Notes: generated by a model not told the origin, from the sequence alone. Numbered from the stretch's first letter, positions 36,401 to 43,861 are shown. The stretch is DNA of 64,000 bases from Kribbella jiaozuonensis (GCF_005233875.1 NZ_SZPZ01000002.1:1-64000); one strand, 5' to 3'. Numbers and translations are program-made.

Positions 36401-36779
36401 CGTCGATCAGCCGGGAGGCGAGCGCGGATCGGCGGGTCTTCCGGATCACGTGCAGGAGCTTCGTGCGCAATACGGCGGGTGCGTCGTCGTACAGGATCCG
36501 CAGGTCGTCGTCCGAGACCGCGACACCCTTCCCGACCGCCGCGAGCGCGCGATGCTGCACCGCCGGCGTCGGGTCGTTGAGTAGCCGGGTCACATAGGCG
36601 ACGTCACCCGTGACCTGCGCAATCGTGACACCAAGAGTCCGCTCGTACGGCGTTCCCCGCCCAAGCTCATCGAGCAGCTCGGCGGTCCCGCCCAACCGGC
36701 GGCCTTCGAGCGCCACATGCCGCAGCCGGTCGCCGTACGAAAGCTGGTCGATCGCCTGCAGCAGGTCCGTGGCTCGCAT
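33486..36779 (-). CDS. Very large HEAT-like solenoid protein of unknown function
   Basis: 1097 aa, no signal peptide, no membrane segment, no catalytic motif I recognise. The whole length is helical pairs with repeated phrases such as YVTRLLNDPTPAVQHRALAAVG, WARANAVSMLGHVPSAGRATLEPFL, VLLQEAALGALAWTDSPQEALPVLLAHAGDDRARVAMYA and ADAWASAHRDVKAAIASAA, which are HEAT/ARM-like (quoted in pieces). It ends PHPDVRQEALSVKTATEV, itself a HEAT-like helix. It is probably a scaffold or a protein-nucleic acid binder. It is convergent with the LigD-like gene and 24 bp upstream of mug on the same strand. Confidence 0.85.
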   Translation of the reverse strand: MRATDLLQAIDQLSYGDRLRHVALEGRRLGGTAELLDELGRGTPYERTLGVTIAQVTGDVAYVTRLLNDPTPAVQHRALAAVGKGVAVSDDDLRILYDDAPAVLRTKLLHVIRKTRRSALASRLIDDHRERWGDQAAASLLSSTDGETVERLLPELAYILGPGEWERLGSRHPKVVLAYAHSTLPSGPDRDEWWQGTAYGVVGALEHDRAQVTELLTSALLPDQLPPAITSILGRLDPEAVLQILLTPERPRWAALTPAVRRRLYRYSDDELIALGRLLWPNLTELLGDLPPSRRATVFNGITSTVDLGQHVLGEDLLAVLPRSVRFEQARRMLALPTIAEGNHSRWHTTAFLPYDEAFALLEPEITQPDADDRALVYQLVVASAGHSREPAAVEAAVAWVTRARNDRDTVRQTVLRALSNLPPSMLSGALTASLESLLTSALEARDTSWGTQRALSTLATTAVQEGARRNDPVLLEWGLKAHGRMTENQGSIPLYGLIEGLPRGQETAVYDVLRKYVDDGVARKEFRLPFAISRAFDDRGWSNEHLQAALEQAVWSNQEYTVGEATELWLWPSATRGERVERIIRRDVGMARWDPVWQAVTEVRTDLLDDVLAHPDRIRRFERDHPAWNVSDRAIRRWLPRQQARYAELVAGAAADERMPDWARANAVSMLGHVPSAGRATLEPFLTDESVLLQEAALGALAWTDSPQEALPVLLAHAGDDRARVAMYAATRAAMFVRPSRLPGLLHPVLVGEGVKITSRKEAARLLGKLRAPGASAVLADAWASAHRDVKAAIASAASQYLLHEPASWALLQQAVHDSAATATVLTQRPAYGMAAKYRARYADLLVAVTNRPEPEVVRSAVRSLPRWARWNPAVAPICVDFITDLSTAMVWNDATTALVAIDPELVGDELVRAARLLVRLEADPRRPDATPDRDHPARQRLEVLVQRLTQTFYAKPDRQILRTVAAELDSPELLQLRLDLLVDSLDWHNLQADLGALVEAVERRPLAAHYASSRLGGRLGVLTSRWTPELLEEPARALLRGETLAAGLLAGSLIAEAGHRTGWAPVWRELLAELRKHPHPDVRQEALSVKTATEV

Positions 36780-36803
36780 AACCCCATCCTGCCGAACGAC
36801 CGG

Positions 36804-37304
36804 TCAACTCACCCGTCGCAGCTCCGCGAACGCCTCGGCGAGCTTCGGCAGCGTGTAGTGGGCGTTCAGGCCGCTCGGGTTCGGGAGGACCCAGACGCGG
36901 GTCGTGCCGATCGTGCGGTCCTGCTTGCCGATGGCCGCCGTGCGGTCGGCGAAGGCGTCGCGGTAGGCGGTGACGCCGAGGACGGCGAGCCACTCGGGCT
37001 GCACCTGGAGCACCTTGGCAACCAGGTTCTCGCCGCCGGCGACGAGCTCCGGGCGGGTGAGCTCGTCGGCGCGGGCGCTCGGCTTGTCGACCACGTTGGT
37101 GATGCCGAGCCGGTAGCTGAGCAACTCCTGCTGCTCGGCGGGCGCGAGTTGATGCGGAGTGAATCCACTCTGGTGAAGCGCCGGCCAGAACCGATTCCCC
37201 GGCCGGGCGAAGTGGTGCCCGGTCGCCGCTGACATCAGCCCCGGGTTGATCCCGCAGAACAGCACTCGCAGGCCGGGGCTGATGACATCGGGCAGAGCTT
37301 GCAT
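36804..37304 (-). CDS. mug: G/U mismatch-specific DNA glycosylase (Mug/TDG)
   Basis: 166 aa monofunctional glycosylase removing uracil or thymine mispaired with G. The family signatures are GINPGLMSAATGHHFARPGNRFW at the N-terminus (active-site Asn in GINPG) and the recognition loop NPSGLNAHYT near residue 147. The length matches Mug. It sits downstream of the HEAT gene start on the same strand, a possible DNA-repair link with the nearby LigD-like polymerase domain, although that gene is on the opposite strand. Confidence 0.94.
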   Translation of the reverse strand: MQALPDVISPGLRVLFCGINPGLMSAATGHHFARPGNRFWPALHQSGFTPHQLAPAEQQELLSYRLGITNVVDKPSARADELTRPELVAGGENLVAKVLQVQPEWLAVLGVTAYRDAFADRTAAIGKQDRTIGTTRVWVLPNPSGLNAHYTLPKLAEAFAELRRVS

Positions 37305-37320
37305 GAGTGGAACGCTAACG

Positions 37321-38001
37321 TCAGTCGTTCTCGTTGTTCAGGTTGCCTGGCAGTTGGGACGCGATACAGCTGCGCGCCACGAACAGCCAGATCGTCTCGC
37401 CCAGGGCATCGACCCGGATCATCGCGGCGCCTAGATCGTTCGTGGAGTACCGGTAGCCGCCGCTCGCCGGCAGGGTGAAGCCGACCGGATCGTGCAGGCT
37501 GCCGCCGGCGTAGGTGCTGTCGGTGAAGTAGTTGTAGTAACCAGTGCACGCCGACGGGTTGATGCTGACGATGATCGCCCCGTTCCCGGTGTGCGGCGCC
37601 GCATCGAAGTCCCGGCCGAACGTACGGCGGTGGGACAACCGCTCACTCGTATCGTCACTGCAACTGGCCGCCACCGACGTCGAGTGCGAGGTGTCCAGCG
37701 CGCCAGGGACCAGGAACGCGCAGAAGTTCGACCCGTCCCCGGCCCGCCAGCGGCCGAAGTGGAAGTTGTTCGACGTCGTCGTGTGGACGTCGAACCTCGT
37801 CCCCGCGATCGCCGTACCCATCACGTAGCCGCACGACTTGTTCGCGAGCCAACCGCCGGCCGGCATCACCCCGTGGTTGTTGCAGGCCGCCGGCTTCTGC
37901 ACGTTGCCGATCGTCGTGTACTGGTTGACCGCGTGAGCCGGCTGGGCGAACGCCACCACGCCCAGCACAACCCCGCAGACTGCCGCGATCAGCCGCCGCA
38001 T
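37321..38001 (-). CDS. Secreted Cys-rich protein, third gene of the SH3-like operon
   Basis: 226 aa, exported: signal peptide MRRLIAAVCGVVLGVVAFAQP with cleavage near AHA-VN. The mature part has six Cys (AACNN, KSCGY, NFCAF, ASCSDD, SACTGY, RSCIA), which suits three disulfides, and is rich in Gly, Ser, Thr and aromatic residues. No family recognised. ATG 38001 overlaps the preceding stop as TGATG; an in-frame ATG at 38013 is less likely. It is last in a coupled three-gene operon of secreted proteins that diverges from the HTH/kinase pair. Confidence 0.85.
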   Translation of the reverse strand: MRRLIAAVCGVVLGVVAFAQPAHAVNQYTTIGNVQKPAACNNHGVMPAGGWLANKSCGYVMGTAIAGTRFDVHTTTSNNFHFGRWRAGDGSNFCAFLVPGALDTSHSTSVAASCSDDTSERLSHRRTFGRDFDAAPHTGNGAIIVSINPSACTGYYNYFTDSTYAGGSLHDPVGFTLPASGGYRYSTNDLGAAMIRVDALGETIWLFVARSCIASQLPGNLNNEND

Positions 38002-38273
38002 CAGCAGAACCATCCGTCCTGGACCCAGCCGTCATGGTTGATATCGCCGTACGCGAACCCCCAGGCCCACTCGCCGTGGATCTCCTTCACCAGGAAGGTC
38101 TGTGGCTTGTGCAGCGTGCCCATCCGGGCGCCGCCGGGCGCGACGCGCAGTTCGAGGTCCTGCGCGCAGACGGTCTCGCGGACGCCGACGTGACCGTTGG
38201 CGGCGTTCGCCGGGACAGACGTGAGTACGGCGCCCGCGACCACGAGCGCACCGATCAGAGCGAGTCGTTTCAT
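38001..38273 (-). CDS. Small secreted SH3-like protein resembling the kinase ectodomain
   Basis: 90 aa with signal peptide MKRLALIGALVVAGAVLTSV ending ANA. The mature ~64 residues begin VRETVCAQDLELRVAPGG and end DGWVQDGWFC. The nearby kinase's extracellular tail has the same layout (TVCAQDATVRDAPRS to FVRHHC): a Cys near the start, RxAP, a Trp-rich second half and a terminal Cys. This suggests an SH3b-type domain closed by one disulfide. ATG 38273 overlaps the preceding stop as TGATG. Confidence 0.87.
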   Translation of the reverse strand: MKRLALIGALVVAGAVLTSVPANAANGHVGVRETVCAQDLELRVAPGGARMGTLHKPQTFLVKEIHGEWAWGFAYGDINHDGWVQDGWFC

Positions 38274-38593
38274 CACCACGACCCCCAACCGCCGAGGCAC
38301 TCGATCCGGACGAAGCCCCAGTCGTTCGGGCCGAAGTCCTGGATCGAGGCCCAGCCGTTGTAGACCGGGTGCTTGCCGCGGGTGTGGCCGACCTTGTCGC
38401 CGTACGTCAGCGTCCGGATCGGGTGCACTGGACCGGGGATCGAGAAGTCGTAGTTCTCGTACATGGTCGCGTCCTGGCACACGATGATCGCGTGCTCGGG
38501 CACCTCGACCGCATCCGCCGCGGGCGCGGCGGCGGTCAGTGCGGCACCGGTGACGGCGACCGCGGTGAGGAGGAGGGCGGGTTTCCGTGTCAT
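38273..38593 (-). CDS. Small secreted SH3-like protein, first gene of the operon
   Basis: 106 aa. Signal peptide MTRKPALLLTAVAVTGAALT to about ADA-VEV. The mature part starts AIIVCQDATMYENY and ends WGFVRIEC plus a short GGWGSW tail, so it has the VC-QD and terminal-Cys pattern of its neighbour and of the kinase ectodomain, with YGDK matching the kinase YGDR. ATG 38593 is chosen because it fits a signal peptide and GGAGG lies upstream; the longer frame to 38653 is rejected. A TGTCATC half-site covers the start codon. Confidence 0.85.
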   Translation of the reverse strand: MTRKPALLLTAVAVTGAALTAAAPAADAVEVPEHAIIVCQDATMYENYDFSIPGPVHPIRTLTYGDKVGHTRGKHPVYNGWASIQDFGPNDWGFVRIECLGGWGSW

Positions 38594-38674
38594 CAGAACC
38601 TCCGTGTCGATGTCATCTGTGATGACGGTAGGACGTGTCTTCAGAGATGGCAAGAGCTGTCATCAGTGGATACA
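38588..38674. promoter_or_regulatory. TGTCATC operator-like repeats between secreted operon and HTH gene
   Basis: Three copies: TGTCATC (38588-38594, over the start of the first secreted gene), TGTCATCTGTGATGACG (38611-38627, 7-3-7 palindrome, 6 of 7 arm positions) and TGTCATCAGTGGATACA (38658-38674, weaker palindrome). The last two are 47 bp apart, near four to five helical turns. They are good candidate sites for the adjacent HTH protein. Confidence 0.7.
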
Positions 38675-38682
38675 GTGAGGCC

Positions 38683-39210
38683 GTGAGTGAGCGGAAGGAG
38701 TACTACGGGCTCGCCGAGATCGCCGACGCGCTCGGCCTGAACCGGCAGCTCGTCACGGCCTGGCGCCGCCGTCGCAGTCACGGCATCCCGGACCCGGACG
38801 GCGAGCTCTCGTCCGGCCCGATCTGGCGTGGTACGACGATCGAGCCCTGGATCGATGTGGTCCGCGAGCAGCGGGACGCGCCGGCACAGCCGATCAGCCC
38901 GGAGCTCGCGTTGAAGGCCGGCCGGCGGATGCTCCGCGTCGCGGCGCTGCTGCTCGAGGAGCCGATCCGGCTGAAGCTGCTCAGCCAGGCGCTGGCCGAG
39001 GCTCGCGAGTTGCTGCCGGTCATCGACGATGCCGCGGACGATCGGCTCGGCCGAGCGGTCCGGCAGCTGCTGTCGCCGCTACGTGCGACCGGTGACGATC
39101 CCGGCAATCTGCAGCGGTTCCGGCGCAAGGTCGTGGCCGAGTTGGCACAGCTGGAAACCCTGGTCGAACTGACAGCAGATTCCCTTCCGGAAGCGGACAG
39201 TGCCAGTTAG
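38683..39210 (+). CDS. HTH DNA-binding protein of the SH3-kinase locus
   Basis: 175 aa. The N-terminus is a MerR/excisionase-like helix-turn-helix (YYGLAEIADALGLNRQLVTAWRRRRSHGIPDPDGEL, quoted here only to fix the region, residues ~6-42; key residues NRQLVTAWRRR), with a wing-like region ending in WRGTTIEPWIDVV. The C-terminal 110 residues are helical with no known signature. GTG 38683 is taken; the frame opens at 38635. It overlaps the kinase gene by 11 bp, so the two are co-translated, and it faces the secreted operon across the TGTCATC repeats. Confidence 0.82.
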   Translation: MSERKEYYGLAEIADALGLNRQLVTAWRRRRSHGIPDPDGELSSGPIWRGTTIEPWIDVVREQRDAPAQPISPELALKAGRRMLRVAALLLEEPIRLKLLSQALAEARELLPVIDDAADDRLGRAVRQLLSPLRATGDDPGNLQRFRRKVVAELAQLETLVELTADSLPEADSAS

Positions 39211-40363
39211 TGTGCGAGCCGTGATCGTCGACGTACCTGGCTACCGGCTGGCGGAGCCGCTGGGTGCGGGAGCGACAGGGGTGGTGTACGCCGCGAACCG
39301 GCTGGCGGACGGGGGCGCTGTCGCGATCAAGGTCGTGCATCCCGAGCTGGTCGACCCGCAGTACCGCGAACGGCTGCGGCGGGAGGCGCGGCTGGCCGCG
39401 GCCGTCGTGCATCCGGGCGTGGTGCGGGTGCACGAGGTCGGCGGTGAACGTGATCAGGCCTGGTTGGTGATGGACCGGCTGAGCGGCCCGGATCTCCAGC
39501 ATCTGTTGGACGATGAAGGTCCGCTGCCGATCGAGCGGGCGGTCGGGCTGATGACGGAGGTCGCCGATGCTGTCGACGCGATGCATCGTGCGGGTGTCAT
39601 TCATCGCGACCTCAAGCCGGCCAACATCATCCTGAACAACGACCGCCCGATGGTCGCGGACTTCGGCGTCGCCCGTCAGCTCGCCAGCCTCGAATCCACC
39701 ACCGGCCTGGACCTGAGCGGTGACGCCGCCTGGCTGCACACCGGCGCACCGTCCGGCCCAGCGCTCGGCGCGATGGCCGGAACGATCGCGTACATGGCGC
39801 CCGAGCAGTGGCGCGGCGATCCGGTCACGCCCGCGACCGACGTCTACGCGCTCGGCGGCACGCTCTACAGCCTCCTCACTGGCAAGCGCCCGTACGAACG
39901 CCGCACGCTCCCCGAGTTGGCGTACGCCGTCGCGATGCTGCCGCCGCCGATCACGGGCATCACGCAGTACGACGCCGTGATCCGGAAGGCGATGGCGAAG
40001 GATCCGGGGGAGCGCTTCGCGACGGCGGCCGACTTCGCGAAGGCGCTCGGCACGGGAGTTGTTCCGCGGCAACGCTCGACCAGACGGCTCCTGCTCGCCG
40101 GGGCCGGCGTCCTGGTGATCGCGGCGGTCGGCGGAGTGTTTGCCCTGCGCAACCATCAGGCGAATGACGATCAGCTGACGGTGTGCGCGCAGGACGCGAC
40201 GGTCAGGGACGCGCCGCGGAGCCGGACGGTGGTCGCGACGGTGTACTACGGGGACCGCTTGACGCCGATCTCGCCGCGCGACGGCGACACCTGGGTGCAT
40301 GTGCGGCTGCCGGACGGCCGCACCGGATGGTCATTGACCGACTTCGTCCGGCATCACTGCTGA
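39200..40363 (+). CDS. Membrane Ser/Thr protein kinase with extracellular SH3-like domain
   Basis: 387 aa Hanks-type (PknB-like) kinase. Glycine loop LGAGATGVVY, Lys in VAIKVV, catalytic HRDLKPANIIL, DFG in ADFGVARQ, a long activation segment and MAPEQW. After the kinase domain (~residues 10-285) there is one TM (RLLLAGAGVLVIAAVGGVF) and a ~62-residue outside domain (LTVCAQDATVRDAPR to FVRHHC) with one Cys near each end. PASTA domains are absent. The outside domain resembles two secreted proteins encoded divergently. Start GTG 39200 has GGAAG upstream; GTG 39221 is an alternative. Confidence 0.9.
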   Translation: MPVSVRAVIVDVPGYRLAEPLGAGATGVVYAANRLADGGAVAIKVVHPELVDPQYRERLRREARLAAAVVHPGVVRVHEVGGERDQAWLVMDRLSGPDLQHLLDDEGPLPIERAVGLMTEVADAVDAMHRAGVIHRDLKPANIILNNDRPMVADFGVARQLASLESTTGLDLSGDAAWLHTGAPSGPALGAMAGTIAYMAPEQWRGDPVTPATDVYALGGTLYSLLTGKRPYERRTLPELAYAVAMLPPPITGITQYDAVIRKAMAKDPGERFATAADFAKALGTGVVPRQRSTRRLLLAGAGVLVIAAVGGVFALRNHQANDDQLTVCAQDATVRDAPRSRTVVATVYYGDRLTPISPRDGDTWVHVRLPDGRTGWSLTDFVRHHC

Positions 40364-40364
40364 T

Positions 40365-40411
40365 CGTCAACCCAGGGTTGACGCGGCTCGATCGTCAACC
40401 TAGGGTTGACG
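40365..40411 (+). promoter_or_regulatory. clpC2-like promoter with two palindromic operators
   Basis: CGTCAACCCAGGGTTGACG (40365-40383; perfect 9-1-9 palindrome) and CGTCAACCTAGGGTTGACG (40393-40411; one arm mismatch), 28 bp apart. TTGACG (40378-40383), a 17-bp spacer and TAGGGT (40401-40406) form a -35/-10 pair lying inside the two palindromes. The ATG at 40413 is 6 bp after the -10, so the mRNA is likely leaderless. The layout strongly suggests repression, most simply by the HTH-containing product itself. Confidence 0.85.
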
Positions 40412-40412
40412 C

Positions 40413-41129
40413 ATGACTCCTGGACCTGATCTGCAGCAGCTCATCAACACGATCAAGACCGACGCCGGCAGCGACGACGAGCTCGAGCAGCTCGCGACCG
40501 CGGCCGCGACGATCAGCGAACTCACCACGACCGGCGACGCCGCGCTCGGGTTCTTCGTCGACCGGGCCCGCGGTTCGGGGAAGTCGTGGGTCGAGATCAG
40601 CGCGGTGCTCGGCGTCAGTAAGCAGGCGGCCCACAAGCGGTTCGCCGACTCCTGGACCGCGCGGCCGGCGTTCGAGCGCTACACCCAGCGGGCGCGTTCG
40701 GTGGTGCAGGCGGCCGCCGATATCGCCAGGGCCCGCAACCACGACTTCATCGGCACCGAGCACCTCCTGCTCGGGATGTACAAGGAGCCGGGCGCGATCG
40801 CCGCCAAGGTGCTCGTCAAGCACGGCATCACCGACGAATCGGTCCTCCGAGCCGTCGATGTCGAGAGCCCGGCCGCCGAGCCGTCGACGGAACCGAAGGA
40901 GCTCGACGCCGAGAACCCGCCGTACACCCGGCGGGCGGCGCACGTCCTACAGGGCGCGGTCGGTGAGGCGCTCACCCTCGGCCACAACTACGTCGGCACC
41001 GAGCATCTCCTGCTCGCCTTCTACCGCGACCAGGCGGGTATCGCCACGAAGATCCTGCTCGAGCAGGGCCTGGACGAGTCAGCGGCCTGGGCCGATATTC
41101 GCGCGGCGCTGGAAGGATTCAAGAAGTAG
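40413..41129 (+). CDS. clpC2: ClpC2-like protein: HTH plus two Clp N-domain repeats
   Basis: 238 aa, no ATPase. Residues ~1-85 include a helix-turn-helix (SWVEISAVLGVSKQAAHKRF). Two Clp_N repeats follow: YTQRARSVVQAAADIA with IGTEHLLLGMYKEPG (~90-145), and YTRRAAHVLQGAVGEA with VGTEHLLLAFYRDQAG (~170-236). Mycobacterial ClpC2 has this build and, as I recall, is reported to bind ClpC1-targeting natural products and repress its own gene. The same role is likely here given the palindromes over its promoter. It is unrelated by strand unit to the kinase 49 bp upstream. Confidence 0.88.
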   Translation: MTPGPDLQQLINTIKTDAGSDDELEQLATAAATISELTTTGDAALGFFVDRARGSGKSWVEISAVLGVSKQAAHKRFADSWTARPAFERYTQRARSVVQAAADIARARNHDFIGTEHLLLGMYKEPGAIAAKVLVKHGITDESVLRAVDVESPAAEPSTEPKELDAENPPYTRRAAHVLQGAVGEALTLGHNYVGTEHLLLAFYRDQAGIATKILLEQGLDESAAWADIRAALEGFKK

Positions 41130-41138
41130 GTTAGGCAC

Positions 41139-42416
41139 ATGCCTGACTGGTCTGCGCGGTTGAACGAGTTGGCGGTAGCGGCTGAGGTGCCCGGTGCGGT
41201 GCTCGGCATCTGGCAGGACGGTGCGACCACGATCACGCCGTACGGCGTGCTGAATACCGAGACCGGGGTGGAGACCACCGGTGACTCGGTCTTCCAGATC
41301 GGGTCGGTGAGCAAGCCGTGGACCGGGACGATGATCGTCCAGCTCGCCGCCGAGGGCCGGCTGCAGCTGGACGACCCGGTGGTCAAACTGTTGCCCGAGG
41401 CACCTATTGATCCGCGGATCACGGTCCGTCATCTGCTCACCCATACCAGCGGTATCGACGGCGACCTGTTCACCGACACCGGCCGCGGCGACGACTGCCT
41501 GGAGCGGTACGTCGCTCTGCTCGCCGACGTGGAGCAGCTCTTCGAGCCGGGTACGGCGTACTCGTACTGCAACGCGGGATTCGTCGTACTCGGCCGGCTG
41601 ATCGAGGTCCTCGACGGCCGGGCCTGGGACGAGTCGTTGCGGGCGCGTCTGGTCGAACCACTCGGCCTGACGCACACGGTCACCCTGCCCGAGGAAGCCA
41701 TCCTGTACCGGGCCGCCCGCGGTCACACGGCTGAGGACGGCTCGCCGGTCAAGACGTGGCAGCTGCCGCGCAGCATCGGCCCGGCCGGGCTGATCACGGC
41801 GAGTGCCGCGGACCTGCTCGAGTTCGCCCGGATGCACCTGGACGACGAGAGGTATGCGGCGATGCAGGAGCCGCAGGTGCCGTTCGCCGGCGGCATCGGC
41901 GGCTTCATCGATCTCGGCCTGACCTGGCGGATCTACGACTGGGACGGCCGCCGGATCTTCGGCCACGACGGCTCGACGATCTCGCAGACCGCCTTCCTGC
42001 GGGTCGATCCCGACGCCCGGCTGATCATGTGCCTGCTGACGAACTCCGGCAACGGGACCAGGCTGTTCGAGCCGCTCGCCTCCGAGGTGTTCCAGCACTA
42101 CGTGGGCGTCAGCCACCCCGCGGCGCCGCAACCGGTCGACGGTCCGGTTGACGACCGGCATGTCGGACGGTACGAGCGCGCCAGCGTGCGGCTGGACGTC
42201 GTACTGCGTGGTGACCGCCTCGTGCTGACCGAGGAGGCGACCGGGGACCGGCTGGCGTTCGCCGAGGAGCCGGTGCACGAGTACGACGTACTGCCGACCG
42301 AGCCGCTCGACGGGGACCATTTCGTCGTTCGTTACTCTCCGGAGCACCCCTGGGTCCCGTTGACGTTCACACCGACTCACCTCTTCACCTCTGGACGCGT
42401 CACGCCCAGGCGGTGA
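41139..42416 (+). CDS. Serine hydrolase of the beta-lactamase/penicillin-binding class C family
   Basis: 425 aa, no signal peptide. The active-site motifs are SxxK in GSVSKPW (~residue 56), YxN in YSYCNAGFVVLG and HxG in FGHDGSTI. Before these come HLLTHTSGIDG, typical of the family. A C-terminal domain of about 90 residues (from VGRYERASVRLDVVLRGD) is the lipocalin-like tail seen in EstB/AmpH-type esterases. It is probably an intracellular esterase or peptidase rather than a resistance lactamase. It follows the ClpC2-like gene by 9 bp. Confidence 0.9.
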   Translation: MPDWSARLNELAVAAEVPGAVLGIWQDGATTITPYGVLNTETGVETTGDSVFQIGSVSKPWTGTMIVQLAAEGRLQLDDPVVKLLPEAPIDPRITVRHLLTHTSGIDGDLFTDTGRGDDCLERYVALLADVEQLFEPGTAYSYCNAGFVVLGRLIEVLDGRAWDESLRARLVEPLGLTHTVTLPEEAILYRAARGHTAEDGSPVKTWQLPRSIGPAGLITASAADLLEFARMHLDDERYAAMQEPQVPFAGGIGGFIDLGLTWRIYDWDGRRIFGHDGSTISQTAFLRVDPDARLIMCLLTNSGNGTRLFEPLASEVFQHYVGVSHPAAPQPVDGPVDDRHVGRYERASVRLDVVLRGDRLVLTEEATGDRLAFAEEPVHEYDVLPTEPLDGDHFVVRYSPEHPWVPLTFTPTHLFTSGRVTPRR

Positions 42417-42461
42417 GATAAACAAGGTGCAGTTTGGGCTGACCGAGCTAACGTCTTCAGC

Positions 42462-43859
42462 GTGACTAGTGCACCTGCTGAACTTCCCCGTAAGGCTGGT
42501 GACCTCCGGGCCGCCGGCTATCTGCCCCGGTCGATCAAGGCCGAAATCCGTGACAACCTGCTGAAACAGCTCCGGGCCGGGCGTGATCCGTGGCCCGGAA
42601 TCGTCGGATTCACCCGCACGGTGATTCCGCAGCTCGAGCGCGCGCTGCTCGCCGGGCACGACGTCGTACTGCTCGGTGAGCGCGGTCAGGGCAAGACCCG
42701 GCTGCTGCGCACGCTGGTCGGGCTGCTCGACGAGTGGACCCCGGTGATCGAGGGCGCCGAGCTGCCCGAGCACCCGCTCGACCCGATTACCCCTGCTTCC
42801 AAGCGCCGCGCCGCCGAGCTCGGCGACGACCTGCCGGTCGCCTGGCTGCACCGCGACCTGCGGTACGCCGAGAAGCTGGCCACGCCGGACACCTCGGTCG
42901 GCGACCTGATCGGCGACGTGGACCCGGTGAAGGTTGCCGAGGGCCGCAGTCTCGGCGACCCCGAAACCATCCACTTCGGCCTGGTCCCGCGCTCGCATCG
43001 CGGCATCGTCGCGATCAACGAGCTGCCCGACCTCGCCGAGCGCATCCAGGTCGCATTGCTGAACGTGATGGAGGAGCGCGACATCCAGGTCCGCGGCTAC
43101 ACATTGCGGCTGCCGCTCGACGTGTTGCTGGTGGCAACGGCCAACCCCGAGGACTACACCAACCGCGGCCGGATCATCACGCCGCTGAAGGACCGGTTCG
43201 GCGCCGAGGTCCGGACCCACTACCCGCTCGACATCGACGCCGAGGTCGACGTGATCCGGCAGGAGGCCGAGTTCACCGCTGAGGTCGGCGAGCCGCTGCT
43301 CGAGGTACTGGCTCGATTCGTCCGGCATCTGCGCGAGTCGACCGCGATCGACCAGCGGTCGGGTGTGTCCGCCCGGTTCGCGGTCGCCGCGGCCGAGACG
43401 ATCGCCGCCGCCGCGTTGCGCCGGAGCGCGATCACCGGCGAGACGCCGGCCGTCGCGCGACCGGTCGACCTGGAGGCGGTGCCCGCAGTACTGCGGGGCA
43501 AGCTCGAGTTCGAGCCGGGTGAGGAAGGGCGCGAGATCGAGCTGCTCGAGTACCTGCTGCGTCGGTCGGTGGCCGACACGGCACGCGAGCGCTTCGCCGG
43601 TCTCGACCTGACCCCGCTCGCCCATGCTGTTGCCGACGGCAACCTTGTGACGACCGGCGAGCGGGTGCCCGGCCGGGACGTGCTGGCCGCGTTGCCCGAG
43701 CTGCCCGTCCTGCACGATGTTGCCGCCCGCGCCGGCGTCGAGCCGGACGACTCGTCCGGCCGGATCGCCGCCGCCGTCGAGCTCGCCCTGGAGATGCTCT
43801 ACCTGTCCAAACGAGTCGCCAAGGACGCCGACGACGACACGACGGTTTACGGCGGCTGA
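42462..43859 (+). CDS. MoxR-type AAA+ ATPase (Mg-chelatase ChlI-like)
   Basis: 465 aa. AAA+ core with Walker A GERGQGKTRL (~residues 71-80), a ChlI-like insertion, sensor region RGIVAINELPDLAERIQVALLNVMEER (Walker B/insert: VAINELPDL), and LLVATANPEDYTNRGRIITPLKDRF with Arg finger and sensor 1 Asn. The C-terminal helical domain is about 200 residues. It pairs with the VWA protein that starts 2 bp after its stop. MoxR/VWA pairs act like chelatases or chaperones that insert cofactors or remodel complexes; the client is unknown. Confidence 0.9.
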   Translation: MTSAPAELPRKAGDLRAAGYLPRSIKAEIRDNLLKQLRAGRDPWPGIVGFTRTVIPQLERALLAGHDVVLLGERGQGKTRLLRTLVGLLDEWTPVIEGAELPEHPLDPITPASKRRAAELGDDLPVAWLHRDLRYAEKLATPDTSVGDLIGDVDPVKVAEGRSLGDPETIHFGLVPRSHRGIVAINELPDLAERIQVALLNVMEERDIQVRGYTLRLPLDVLLVATANPEDYTNRGRIITPLKDRFGAEVRTHYPLDIDAEVDVIRQEAEFTAEVGEPLLEVLARFVRHLRESTAIDQRSGVSARFAVAAAETIAAAALRRSAITGETPAVARPVDLEAVPAVLRGKLEFEPGEEGREIELLEYLLRRSVADTARERFAGLDLTPLAHAVADGNLVTTGERVPGRDVLAALPELPVLHDVAARAGVEPDDSSGRIAAAVELALEMLYLSKRVAKDADDDTTVYGG

Positions 43860-43861
43860 TC

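Noticed and set aside
40375..40413. clpC2 palindromes as a terminator of the kinase gene
   Set aside because: They are repeated twice with promoter elements inside and no T-tract, so operators are the better reading.
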